In this document: positions 1 through 7,952 of the stretch, piece after piece
How positions within the stretch are numbered: the stretch's first letter is position 1
Layout of the letters: every line of letters starts with the position of its first letter
NCBI GenBank assembly: GCA_041394705.1
Contig: JAWKHS010000006.1
Span: 186,001-250,000, forward strand
Source: Vicinamibacterales bacterium
GTDB lineage: Bacteria; Acidobacteriota; Vicinamibacteria; Vicinamibacterales; UBA2999
Length of the DNA stretch: 64,000 bases
Reading direction: 5' to 3'
Program-made: the position numbers and the translations under genes
The notes under the pieces: generated by a model
What the model was told of the DNA's origin: nothing
Database searches by the model: none
Seen by the model: the letters and a program-made list of their open reading frames with translations, nothing else

Positions 1-590
1 GTCTCGAGGCCGCGCCGAACCGACAGGCTCGCGCGCGATCCCGACGGGGCCGATCGGATCGCCCACGCGTAGTGCAGGGCATCGCCGTCCGCGTCGGTCG
101 ATCCGAGCCCCGACAGGCGCACCGGCTCTCCCACCCGCGCCGTCTGGTCGGGCCCGGCGTCGGCGTGCGGCGCGGAGTTCGCGGTGTCGATCGTCACCGC
201 GGCGGCGGCGCTCGTGGCCACGCCGTCGTGCACCACGAGACCCACGACGTAGGTGCCGGCCACGTCGACGATCAGCGACGGCGCCGGCGACGCCGTGTCG
301 GACACCGTGGCCTGGCTCGCGGCCGGACGCCGCACGACGGCCCAGCGGTACGTGAGTCGATCGCCGTCCGCGTCGGTCGATCGCGTGCCATCAAGCGTGA
401 CGGTGGTTCCGACGACGGCCGTTCGATCGGAGCCGGCGTCGGCCACCGGACGGCGATTGGCGCCGGGATGACGGTCGGGCGCGGGGCGCGCGACGGTGCC
501 CGGCGGCGGACCGGTCAGAGCCTGGGCGGCCAGCGAGGCGCCAGCCACGAACACCATCAGCGCGGACTGCAGACTCCGGGGGAGAGACAT
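1..590 (-). CDS. PKD/REJ-type repeat surface protein, C-terminus beyond the left edge
   Basis: Reading the minus strand from an ATG at 590, the frame stays open to the window edge (196 codons, no stop). Residues 1-24 look like a signal peptide (hydrophobic LMVFVAGASLAAQA). Two similar modules follow, about residues 48-137 and 139 onward; each carries the DADGD calcium-loop-like motif in the setting STDADGDRLTYRW (71-83) and STDADGDALHYAW (164-176), and the first ends in a TYVVGLVVHDG strand typical of PKD folds. Such immunoglobulin-like repeats usually sit in exported adhesins or enzymes, so any catalytic domain would be off the window. It is divergent from the gene at 880. The repeat call is firm; the function is unknown. 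Confidence 0.75.
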   Translation of the reverse strand, partial: MSLPRSLQSALMVFVAGASLAAQALTGPPPGTVARPAPDRHPGANRRPVADAGSDRTAVVGTTVTLDGTRSTDADGDRLTYRWAVVRRPAASQATVSDTASPAPSLIVDVAGTYVVGLVVHDGVATSAAAAVTIDTANSAPHADAGPDQTARVGEPVRLSGLGSTDADGDALHYAWAIRSAPSGSRASLSVRRGLE

Positions 591-879
591 GCCCGACTCC
601 ACTCGTGGAAACGGCACGCCACTCCCCTATCGGCGCCGGGGACTGGCGGTCGACGTGTTGCTGGGAAAGAGCGCCATAGTGTCGAGGTAGCGCCAGCTCA
701 CGGTCAATCGAAAATCGCGGAAATTCGGATGTCTTGGCACAGCCAGACTCCTGGCGGACCGCCGGTCACCCGCCGGATTGAGACGGCCGCGGACGCGGAG
801 TTCCGCGCACGGGATCGGGGACGCCCCGCGCGACGGACTGCTACACTCCTCGCCGTTCCAGCCACCAGGAGGACCCGCG
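591..879. other. Divergent intergenic region, no gene seen
   Basis: This 289-base stretch separates the minus-strand PKD protein from the plus-strand haem/propeller gene and must hold both promoters. The open frames across it have arginine-rich translations without recognisable domains. The only clear signal is AGGAGG at 867-872, serving the gene at 880. Confidence 0.4.
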
Positions 880-2310
880 ATGACCCGCACGCCGTCGCTC
901 CACACGCTCGGCCTGGCCGTCCTGGCCGGCCACCTCGCCGCCGCCGGCGCCGCCGCTCAGAGTCCCGCGCTCGACATGGCCGTGTTCGCGTCGAAGGTCC
1001 AGCCGATCTTCACGGCGAAGCGCGACGGGCTCATGACGTGCGCCACGTGCCACACGGGCAAAGTCGGCACGGCCTTCCGGCTGCAGCCGCTCGCCGAGGG
1101 CGCGTCGTCCTGGTCCGCGGACGACACGAAGAAGAACTTCGACATGGTGAGGCGGCTGGTGAAGCCCGGCGTCCCGATGGAGAGCCGCCTCCTGACGCAT
1201 CCGCTCGATCGCGCCGCGGGCGGGGATGCCTTCCACGGCGGCGGCAAGCACTGGCTCACCCAGACCAATCCGGAATGGCAGGCGATGTCCGCCTGGGTCC
1301 GCGGGTCCGCCACGTTCCCGACCGCGGCGCCGGCGGGCCTGCCGGCCGGCACCGCCGTTCGCATCGTCCAGACCAACGCAGCCGGCGACGGCGCGCACCT
1401 CATCGACCCGGCGACGAATCGCGTCACGCAGATTCTCAAGGGCGTGGAGATTCCCCACGGCGTGACCAGCGCACCGGACGGCTCGCGGCTCTACATCTCG
1501 AACGAGGTGCGCGAGACGCTCGACGTCGTCGCGATGCCCTCGCTGGCCATCACGGCGCGGGTCCCGCTCAGCGGACGGCCGAACAACGTCGCGGTCTCGA
1601 AGGACGGCCGCAAGGTGTACGTCGCGATTGCGCAGGCCCCGGGCGCGGTCGACGTGATCGACACCGTCGCCCTGAAGCACGTGAAGACCGTCCCGACGAA
1701 GGGCGGCATCCACAACGTGTACGTCACGCCGGACGGAAAGTGGGCCGTGGCCGGCTCGATCCCGGAGAAGACGATCAGCATCATCGACACGGCCACCGAC
1801 ACGCTGTCGCGCACGATCCCGTTGTCGGCCGGGATCCGGCCGATGGCGTTCACGACGAAGCCTGACGGCTCCACCGACCGCATCATCGTGCAGCTCTCGG
1901 ACTTCCACGGCTTCGTGGCCGTGGACTTCGCGAGTGGCAAGGAGACGGCCCGCGTCGAGCACCCGGCCATCGAGGGCGAGCACCCGCACACCGACGGCCT
2001 GCAGGGCGCGCCCGCGCACGGTCTGGCCGTGTCACCCGACGGCACGCGGCTGTGGTCCACGAGCAAGGTCTACGGCTACGCCTACGTGCACAGCCTTCCG
2101 GACCTGAAAGAAGTGGGCCGCGTGTTCGTCGGCCAGCATCCCGAGTGGGTCACCTTCACCCCGGACGGCAAGTACCTCTACGTGGCGGCGGCCGGCGACA
2201 ACATGGTCTTCGTCGTCGATGCGGTGGCCCTCAAGGAAGTGGCGCGGATCCCGGTCGGCAACGTGCCGAAGCGGAACACCACGGCCGTCCTGCGCGTACC
2301 GGCGTCGTAG
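880..2310 (+). CDS. Secreted YVTN-type beta-propeller protein with N-terminal haem c site
   Basis: The predicted product is a 476-residue exported protein. ATG 880 is chosen over an upstream in-frame ATG because AGGAGG lies 7 bases before it and a signal peptide follows directly (residues 1-27, ending AAAQS). A haem c motif CATCH is at residues 54-58 in a cytochrome-like N-terminal stretch (VQPIFTAKR). From about residue 150 the chain is repeats with SPDGTRLW, TPDGKYLYV and VSKDGRKVYV signatures, characteristic of YVTN/lactonase-like seven-bladed propellers. It may be a periplasmic electron-transfer or binding protein; no catalytic residues can be assigned. It stands alone and converges on the serine hydrolase at 2360. 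Confidence 0.8.
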   Translation: MTRTPSLHTLGLAVLAGHLAAAGAAAQSPALDMAVFASKVQPIFTAKRDGLMTCATCHTGKVGTAFRLQPLAEGASSWSADDTKKNFDMVRRLVKPGVPMESRLLTHPLDRAAGGDAFHGGGKHWLTQTNPEWQAMSAWVRGSATFPTAAPAGLPAGTAVRIVQTNAAGDGAHLIDPATNRVTQILKGVEIPHGVTSAPDGSRLYISNEVRETLDVVAMPSLAITARVPLSGRPNNVAVSKDGRKVYVAIAQAPGAVDVIDTVALKHVKTVPTKGGIHNVYVTPDGKWAVAGSIPEKTISIIDTATDTLSRTIPLSAGIRPMAFTTKPDGSTDRIIVQLSDFHGFVAVDFASGKETARVEHPAIEGEHPHTDGLQGAPAHGLAVSPDGTRLWSTSKVYGYAYVHSLPDLKEVGRVFVGQHPEWVTFTPDGKYLYVAAAGDNMVFVVDAVALKEVARIPVGNVPKRNTTAVLRVPAS

Positions 2311-2359
2311 CGCTGCCCGCACGGGCTCGGGATGGCGCCTCCGGATCGGCCGCCGCGCC

Positions 2360-3871
2360 TCACGGCGCCACGCGCTCGAACGACAGGGCCTGGAGCGTGG
2401 GCGGCGTGGTGGGCGCGAGCAGCACCGAGCCCCGCACGCGGCCGGTCGCGCACGTCCAGGTGAAGTCGCCGGACAAGGCGCCGGTCGGCCGCACGGGCGC
2501 GGTGGTGTCGCACGCGCCGGCCGCAGCCTTCACCGCCGCGAGGTGGCGGGCCCAGTGCGCGGCATCGCGATCCATCAGGACGTTCACGGCCAGGACGTCG
2601 CCGGCCGCCGAAATCGAGCCGGCCCCGTAGATCGCGGCCGCCCACCGGTAGGCGGCGGCGAGCGGCCCGCTCACGGCAGCGGCGGGCGCCACCAGGTCGC
2701 CGGCGTGAAGGAGCTCGACGGCGGCGTCCCAGACGGGTGTCCGCGGACCCGAGTACGTCCGGTTGGCGAACGCGAAGATGCCGACGCCGTAGTCCGGCAG
2801 CAGGAGCACGTGCGACCCGTAGCCGGGATAGCCGCCGCCGTGGCTCAACGTGAGGCCGAGCTCGCAGTCGGCGGCCGCGTAGAAGCCCATGGCGTAGGTG
2901 GACGCCTCGCGGCAGGCGTCGCGTCCGGTGGACCCGGGCCGGAGACGCACGGCCGGATAGTTCGCGCCCTGGGCCAGCTCGCGCACGCTGGAGCGGCGGA
3001 CGGGGCCCGTCTCGGCGCCGTTCCTGGCGGGCCAGGCCTGGAGCAGGAACGCGATCCACTTCGCATAGTCGTTCGCGCTCGTCTGGATGCCGCCCATCGC
3101 GCCAAAGGCGCCGTGCGCCATCGTGGGCTCGAGCGTCCAGCGGTCGTCCTCCCAGCGGTAGCCGAGCGCTCGACGCTCCGCCGGGGCGGAGGTGACGTGA
3201 TGGCTGGTGGACGTCATGCCCAGGGGCCGGAGCAGCGTCTGCTGCACGAACTCGTCGTACGGCTGGCCCGAGACGTTCGCGATGATGCGGCCGAGGAGGG
3301 CGTACCCGAGGTTGGAGTACTCCATCGCCGTCGCTGGGGGCCTGGTGAACGGCACGCCGCCGGACAGGAACTTCGTGAAGTCGGCCTCGGGCAGCGGCGT
3401 CTGCCGGTCGCCCCACGGATCGTCGGTGACGAAGCCGGCGGTGTGGGTGAGCAGCTCGCGCACGCGGATCTTCGGTGAGTCGTCGGTGGGATAGTGCAGG
3501 GCCTTCAGCTCGGGCACGTAGGTCTCGGCCGGCGCGTCGAGCGCCAGCTTGCCGTCGTCGCGCAGCTTCAGGACGGACAGGGCAGTGAACGCCTTGGTCA
3601 TGGACGCGATGCGGAACAGCGTGTCCGGCGTGACAGGCCGCTTCGACTCGACATCCTGGATGCCGGCGCCCTTCACGTGCACCAGCCGCCCGTCCTTGAC
3701 GATGCCCCAGACCATCCCGGGGATGTGCGCGTCGAGGCGGTAGGCCTCCATGGCGCGGTCCACGGCGGCGAGCGTGGCCGGGGCCTGGGCGGTCGCCACC
3801 GCCGGCGTCAGGAGCGCGAGTGCGGCGGCGGCGGAGATGGCCGGGCAGCGGAGACACTGGACGACGGTCAT
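2360..3871 (-). CDS. Exported serine hydrolase, class C beta-lactamase/DD-peptidase family
   Basis: This is a 503-residue secreted member of the beta-lactamase (PF00144) superfamily. The start at 3871 has GGAGG just upstream and gives a signal peptide (residues 1-29, ending VATAQA). The active-site SMTK is at S90-K93 in RIASMTKAFTAL, the tyrosine motif YSN at 185-187, and the third motif appears as HGGGYPGYG in the C-terminal half. The hydrolase core covers about 35-390; the last 100 residues resemble a small extra beta domain, common in the esterase/peptidase branch. Substrate could be a peptide, ester or D-amino-acid compound; true beta-lactamase activity cannot be claimed. It is last in a minus-strand run starting near 7846. 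Confidence 0.88.
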   Translation of the reverse strand: MTVVQCLRCPAISAAAALALLTPAVATAQAPATLAAVDRAMEAYRLDAHIPGMVWGIVKDGRLVHVKGAGIQDVESKRPVTPDTLFRIASMTKAFTALSVLKLRDDGKLALDAPAETYVPELKALHYPTDDSPKIRVRELLTHTAGFVTDDPWGDRQTPLPEADFTKFLSGGVPFTRPPATAMEYSNLGYALLGRIIANVSGQPYDEFVQQTLLRPLGMTSTSHHVTSAPAERRALGYRWEDDRWTLEPTMAHGAFGAMGGIQTSANDYAKWIAFLLQAWPARNGAETGPVRRSSVRELAQGANYPAVRLRPGSTGRDACREASTYAMGFYAAADCELGLTLSHGGGYPGYGSHVLLLPDYGVGIFAFANRTYSGPRTPVWDAAVELLHAGDLVAPAAAVSGPLAAAYRWAAAIYGAGSISAAGDVLAVNVLMDRDAAHWARHLAAVKAAAGACDTTAPVRPTGALSGDFTWTCATGRVRGSVLLAPTTPPTLQALSFERVAP

Positions 3872-3911
3872 GGGAACCTCCGGACGCTCGCCCTCGGGGC
3901 AGCGTCGGCAC

Positions 3912-4373
3912 TCATTCGCGGGACCTCCCGGCCGGCGCCGGGAAGGAGAAGAACGTGGCGGCCGTGGGCGTGCCCCCGAGCGCACGATAGAACGCCAGGG
4001 CGTGCGTGTCCTCGTTCTCCGCCGGGACGAAGACGTCGTCGATCCCCTGCGACAGGGCCAGCGCGCGCACCTCCTCGACGAGGCGCCGGCCGATGCCGTG
4101 GCGTTGGCGGTCGGGCACGACCGCCAGGTCGTAGATGAAGAGCGCGCGGGTCTCCGACGTGGTCATGGGCAGCACGTGCGCGGTCAGGCCGCCCACCACG
4201 GCCGGGCCGTCCACGGCCGCCAGCGCCCAGAAGTCCTCGCGCTCCAGCAGGCGGGCCAGATAGTCGTCGCCGAGCGGTTCGGCGTCGGTTTCGAACACCG
4301 CGGCCATGGTGAGGAACGTCTCACGCGCCAGTGCGGCATCGGCTGGGGTCAGCCGGGTGATGTGCGCGGTCAT
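3912..4373 (-). CDS. GNAT acetyltransferase resembling AAC(3)-I aminoglycoside acetyltransferases
   Basis: This is a 153-residue cytosolic GNAT protein. The order of motifs matches the AAC(3)-I group: DDYLARLL, ALAAVDGPAVVGGLTAHVLP, then IYDLAVVPDRQRHGIGRRL, which is the acetyl-CoA pyrophosphate loop (RQRHGIG), and a C-terminal ALAFYRALGG. AAC(3)-I enzymes acetylate the 3-amino group of gentamicin-type aminoglycosides with acetyl-CoA. The ATG at 4373 directly precedes TAHITRLTP, a normal N-terminus for the family. It is 40 bases upstream of the serine hydrolase and 34 bases after DUF523, so probably cotranscribed. Whether it uses aminoglycosides or another amine is unknown; the subfamily assignment rests on remembered motifs. 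Confidence 0.75.
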   Translation of the reverse strand: MTAHITRLTPADAALARETFLTMAAVFETDAEPLGDDYLARLLEREDFWALAAVDGPAVVGGLTAHVLPMTTSETRALFIYDLAVVPDRQRHGIGRRLVEEVRALALSQGIDDVFVPAENEDTHALAFYRALGGTPTAATFFSFPAPAGRSRE

Positions 4374-4407
4374 GGTCCTGGCGCGACCTCCTGGCCACGA
4401 GCTCGCC

Positions 4408-4935
4408 TCACCGGGGTTCCCCAGGCGCGGCCTCGGCGTCCGCGCCGTCGAGCGCGCGGAGCAAGGCATCGGCCTCGGCCCACTCGTGTTCGCTGAACAC
4501 CCGCACGCCTTGCCGTCGCAGGAGCGCGGTCGTGACGCCAGGCCGGTCCACACGCGTGCCGGAAAAGGTGCCGTCGTAGGAGTACGACGATCCGCAGGAA
4601 GGACTGCCCTCCTTGAGCACGGCCACGCGGATGTGCTCGTCTCGCGCGCGCTGGAGCGCGTGCGTGGCCCCATGCACGAAGGCCGTGGTGACGTCGTCGC
4701 CGTTCACGGCGATGACGCGGGCGGACGCGGCGAGGACGGCATCGCCGCCGGCGCCGGCTTCGACCTCCGCGGGCGGCCTCGGGACGGCGAGCCCACCGGC
4801 CACCTCCGGGCAGACCGCCACGACCCGGCCCTCGGCAACCCACCGGGCCAGCGTGCCGTCGTCGGCCTTCTTGTCGCGGCCGTCGTAGCGGACGGCGTGG
4901 CCGAGGAGGCACGCGCTGACGAGCACCCGCTCCAT
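4408..4935 (-). CDS. DUF523 family protein
   Basis: The product is a 175-residue soluble protein of the DUF523 family. The diagnostic N-terminus RVLVSACLLGHAVRYDG is followed by VAVCPEVAGGLAVPRPP and the conserved cysteine motif KEGSPSCGSSYSYDGTFSG, with a C-terminal GVRVFSEHE segment. The invariant cysteines (C9, the CPE cysteine and the PSCG cysteine) suggest metal or redox chemistry, but the biochemical role is not established. The ATG at 4935 is two bases after the stop of the DinB-like gene, so the two are almost certainly cotranscribed. Confidence 0.88.
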   Translation of the reverse strand: MERVLVSACLLGHAVRYDGRDKKADDGTLARWVAEGRVVAVCPEVAGGLAVPRPPAEVEAGAGGDAVLAASARVIAVNGDDVTTAFVHGATHALQRARDEHIRVAVLKEGSPSCGSSYSYDGTFSGTRVDRPGVTTALLRRQGVRVFSEHEWAEADALLRALDGADAEAAPGEPR

Positions 4936-4937
4936 CG

Positions 4938-5492
4938 TCAGGAAGCTCCCGGGCCGCGATCGAGAATGGGCAGGTACTGCCGCCACGGACCGACGGCCTG
5001 GCGATAGCGCTTGGCCATCACCCGCGCCGTCTGCGCCAGGTGGCCCAGGTCGTGCGCCACCCACGTGGCGAGCAACTGCCGGAGCGTGACGGTCCCGAGG
5101 GCCGGATGCTCGCCCCGCAGGTCGAGCTGGGCGCCCGTCAGCTGCCAGCCGCGGAGCGTGGCCACGTTCGCGGCCCGGAGGTCGTCGAATTCGTCGAGGA
5201 GCTGCGCCAGCGTCTTGCCGGCGCTCTCGCGCTGCTGGGCGAACCGGTCGTACGGCTCGAAGCGACGGGTGGGGCCCTGACCGAGGATGATGCGGGCGCG
5301 CGGAATCCAGTCCGTCCGCTCGCCGTGGATCAGGTGGCCGACGTTGTCGAAGGCACTGAACGTCTCCGGGCCTTCGTCGGCGCTCGTCCACGCGTCCGGC
5401 AGGCCGGCCAGGAGCGCCCGGAAGGTGGCCGGCGTCCGCTCGAGCACGGCCAGTCCCTCCTGCGGATCGAAGCGCGTCGTGTCGTCGGTCAT
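4938..5492 (-). CDS. DinB-like four-helix metal-binding protein
   Basis: The 184-residue protein has the DinB/YfiT layout: a first helix, a histidine in FDNVGHLIHGE (about residue 50), and a second metal-type motif WVAHDLGHLAQTARVMAKRY near residue 145. Together these give the usual histidine triad for nickel or zinc. Family members include thiol-dependent S-transferases (bacillithiol or mycothiol) and damage-inducible proteins. It lies 20 bases downstream of the diguanylate cyclase and two bases upstream of DUF523. Substrate is unknown. Confidence 0.85.
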   Translation of the reverse strand: MTDDTTRFDPQEGLAVLERTPATFRALLAGLPDAWTSADEGPETFSAFDNVGHLIHGERTDWIPRARIILGQGPTRRFEPYDRFAQQRESAGKTLAQLLDEFDDLRAANVATLRGWQLTGAQLDLRGEHPALGTVTLRQLLATWVAHDLGHLAQTARVMAKRYRQAVGPWRQYLPILDRGPGAS

Positions 5493-5512
5493 CGTGTCCC
5501 CATGGCGACCCG

Positions 5513-7129
5513 TCAGGGCAGGCGCTCGAAGCCGCCGGCCGTCGCGCGCGCGATGCCGTCCCTGCCGGTCGTCTTCGCATGGTAGAGCGCGGCGTCGGCC
5601 TGCGACAGCAGATCCTGCGCCGTGCCGTCGTCGGCCCGGATCGTGGCGACGCCAATGCTCAGGGTGACGGGCACGTCGCCTCCGGCGTCGTCATGGTGCC
5701 TGAGGGCCGCCAGCGTGTGTCGAATCCGCTGCGCCGCCTCGAGCGCTCCCCCGGGGTCGGTCTCGGGCAGCAGCACGGCCAGCTCTTCGCCGCCGTAGCG
5801 GGCGGCGGCATCGGATCCCCGGAGCTGGCCGAGCAACGCACGGCCGACGGCCGCGAGGACGCGGTCGCCGGTGAGGTGGCCGTGGGTGTCGTTCACGGTC
5901 TTGAAGTGGTCGATGTCGATCATCAGCAGGGACACGTCCCGGCCGCGTCGCCGAGCCCGTGACCACTCCTCGTCGAGCCGCGCCATGAGCAGGCGCCGGT
6001 TCGCGAGCCCGGTGAGCGCGTCGGTGTGCGCCAGGCGCTCCAGCTCGCGGTTCAACTCGTGGAGCGCCGCCTGCGCGGCGACGAGCCGATCCTGGGCCTC
6101 GCGCTCGGCGGTGACGTCGCGCAGCACGAGCACGCGCCCTGCGAGATCGCCGTCACCGGAGGCGACGGGCGACATCCGCGCCTCGATCCGGCGGTCGTGG
6201 CCCAGACGGACCTCCCGCGTCTCGCCGGAGCGCAGATCGCCGACGGCCGGCAGCAGCTCCCCGAGCCCGCGGCCGATGATGGCTGCCGCGGGTTGGCCGA
6301 TGAGCGCGCGGGCGGCCGGATTCGCGTCCACGATGCGACCGGCCTGGTCGGTCACCAGTACGCCATCGATCAAGCCCTCGACGGTGACGCTCCTCGCCAC
6401 GGGCGCCAGGTCCAGATAGTTGTGACGGAGCACCGCCCACGCGATGGCGGCGAAGCTGACGGCGAAGGCGCTCGGCGTGGGGTCGAGCGGCAGGGACGCG
6501 CCCCTCGTGAGCTGGAGAAGATTCCCGCCGAGCACGACCATCGGACCGCCGATGGCCAGCGCCAGCTGGGGACGGTAGTGCGGTGAGGCCGCGAACTTCA
6601 TCCCCAGCAGCACCGTGCCCCCGATGGCCAGGGCGTAGCTGTACACCGTGTGGACCGAGAACCACGGCCCGTAGACGATGGCGGCCCGGGCCTGCCCGGG
6701 GATGGGGTCGAACTGGCGCCAGATGAGCGCGTGCGTGTCGTTCGTGGCCACGAGCAGCAGCGTGATCGCGGGCACGACGAACAGGGCCGACGCCAGGGGG
6801 CGCAGCCAGCGCGGCGGCAGCGTGAAGGCGCCCGCGAGCAGCACGTAGCAGACGGGCGCCGTCGTGATCCCCAGATACTGCAGTTTCGCGGCCAGCATCC
6901 GCACTCCGGGGCGGCCGACGAGGACCCAGACGGATTGTCCGGCGCACCACCAGGCCACCGCGAGGCCGAGCGCGATCATGTACGGCCAGGTCGGACGCGG
7001 CCGCCGCTGCCACGCCAGCCAGGCGATCGCGAGGCTCGCGCCGACGCCCACGAGCGATGGCAGCGCGAGCAGTCCGAGGCTCGGCATCGCGACGAAGTGT
7101 AGCGCGGTGAGGTGCGCCGTGGCGGCCAA
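5513..7129 (-). CDS. Membrane diguanylate cyclase: 7TM sensor, PAS and GGDEF
   Basis: This 538-residue inner-membrane protein should make cyclic di-GMP from two GTP. Residues 15-235 hold seven hydrophobic segments of the histidine-kinase N-terminal 7TM type. A PAS domain follows at about 245-365 (GLIDGVLVTDQAGRIVDANPA, VLRDVTAERE), then a short coiled coil and a GGDEF domain 375-538. The active-site motif is GGEEL at 446-450, a competent variant, and RGSD at 437-440 is the inhibitory I-site five residues before it. TDALTGLANRR opens the domain. Met15 is an alternative start. It lies within a minus-strand run between a secreted STN-like protein and a DinB-like protein. Confidence 0.92.
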   Translation of the reverse strand: MAATAHLTALHFVAMPSLGLLALPSLVGVGASLAIAWLAWQRRPRPTWPYMIALGLAVAWWCAGQSVWVLVGRPGVRMLAAKLQYLGITTAPVCYVLLAGAFTLPPRWLRPLASALFVVPAITLLLVATNDTHALIWRQFDPIPGQARAAIVYGPWFSVHTVYSYALAIGGTVLLGMKFAASPHYRPQLALAIGGPMVVLGGNLLQLTRGASLPLDPTPSAFAVSFAAIAWAVLRHNYLDLAPVARSVTVEGLIDGVLVTDQAGRIVDANPAARALIGQPAAAIIGRGLGELLPAVGDLRSGETREVRLGHDRRIEARMSPVASGDGDLAGRVLVLRDVTAEREAQDRLVAAQAALHELNRELERLAHTDALTGLANRRLLMARLDEEWSRARRRGRDVSLLMIDIDHFKTVNDTHGHLTGDRVLAAVGRALLGQLRGSDAAARYGGEELAVLLPETDPGGALEAAQRIRHTLAALRHHDDAGGDVPVTLSIGVATIRADDGTAQDLLSQADAALYHAKTTGRDGIARATAGGFERLP

Positions 7130-7138
7130 CGAGCCAGC

Positions 7139-7846
7139 TTACGGCGCGCGCATCGAGAGCCCGGTCATGCCGCCGTCGTAGTCCGGCGCATACAGGGCGA
7201 CGTGCGGTTTCCCCCAGTAACCCAGCTCCCAGGTGGCGCCACTCGGCTTCGCGACGGCGTTGAGTGCCTGCAGCAACGTGCCGCCACGGAACCGGACGTC
7301 GATCGGGGTATCGATCGAGACCGCCGGCGCCCGCAGTGGAGCCGGGGAGGCATAGGACGTCCGTGCGTCCGCGTGGTCGAGATAGAGTGACGGCCTTGCG
7401 GCCGCGAGGAGCGCGTGCAGTGCGAGATGCGGGGGCTCGTGCCGGAGGTCGAATGGCGCGACCGGGCGGTCCAGGACGTTCCCGGGCTCCGACCATGCCG
7501 TGTCCGGGCGTATCACCACGACATCCTCGACGAGCCGCCACGAGAACGCCGGCCGCTGCTGCACGACGTAGTCGAAGGCCTGGCGCGGGGTCCATCCGTC
7601 CATCGTGAGCACCTGGCCGGCAGCGCTCCGGCTCCGCCCGTCCGGCGCGCAGTTGCGCGCGTGTTCGAATCCCACCCTGACGCCCGAGAACCTCGCGACG
7701 TGCTCCACGGTGCGCCAGATGTCGCAGTCGGCGGCGTCGAGGCCATGGACGCGCAGTTCGCCGACCGGTACGTCGATCGACGAGGCTTGGCCGGCCGGAA
7801 GGACCCCGACACTGCCGGCCGCGAGGACGAGCCACGCCAGACGCAT
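7139..7846 (-). CDS. Secreted protein with two STN/secretin-N-like repeats, function unknown
   Basis: This is a 235-residue protein with a signal peptide (1-22, ending PAGQA). I do not recognise it as a named family. Residues 80-114 (LTMDGWTPRQAFDYVVQ...VVVIRP) and 170-205 (IDVRFRGGTLLQALNAVAK) resemble STN-type modules, small alpha/beta units found at the start of secretins and TonB receptors; the usual sequence there reads 'L-x-G-x-T-x-x-x-A-L-x-x-L'. Two cysteines (C41, C66) could form a disulfide. It sits nine bases upstream of the cyclase start and is divergent from the amidohydrolase at 7953. The role may be a periplasmic adaptor; this is inference. Confidence 0.65.
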   Translation of the reverse strand: MRLAWLVLAAGSVGVLPAGQASSIDVPVGELRVHGLDAADCDIWRTVEHVARFSGVRVGFEHARNCAPDGRSRSAAGQVLTMDGWTPRQAFDYVVQQRPAFSWRLVEDVVVIRPDTAWSEPGNVLDRPVAPFDLRHEPPHLALHALLAAARPSLYLDHADARTSYASPAPLRAPAVSIDTPIDVRFRGGTLLQALNAVAKPSGATWELGYWGKPHVALYAPDYDGGMTGLSMRAP

Positions 7847-7952
7847 CGGAGCGTACCCGGCCGGACCTTAGCACGAAACCGTCCGGCCTGATACCTTTGC
7901 CGGGGCGCCGTCTCGACGGGGTTCGCCGGGCGGCGCCGATCGGAGCATCGCC

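Noticed and set aside
627..905. 92-codon minus frame in the 591-879 gap
   Set aside because: It runs into the start of the haem/propeller gene, has no ribosome site or domain, and lies beside a better minus-strand gene start at 590.
7661..7677. GTTCGAATCCCACC resembling a tRNA T-loop
   Set aside because: No acceptor stem, anticodon or CCA context nearby; it is inside the STN-like coding sequence.
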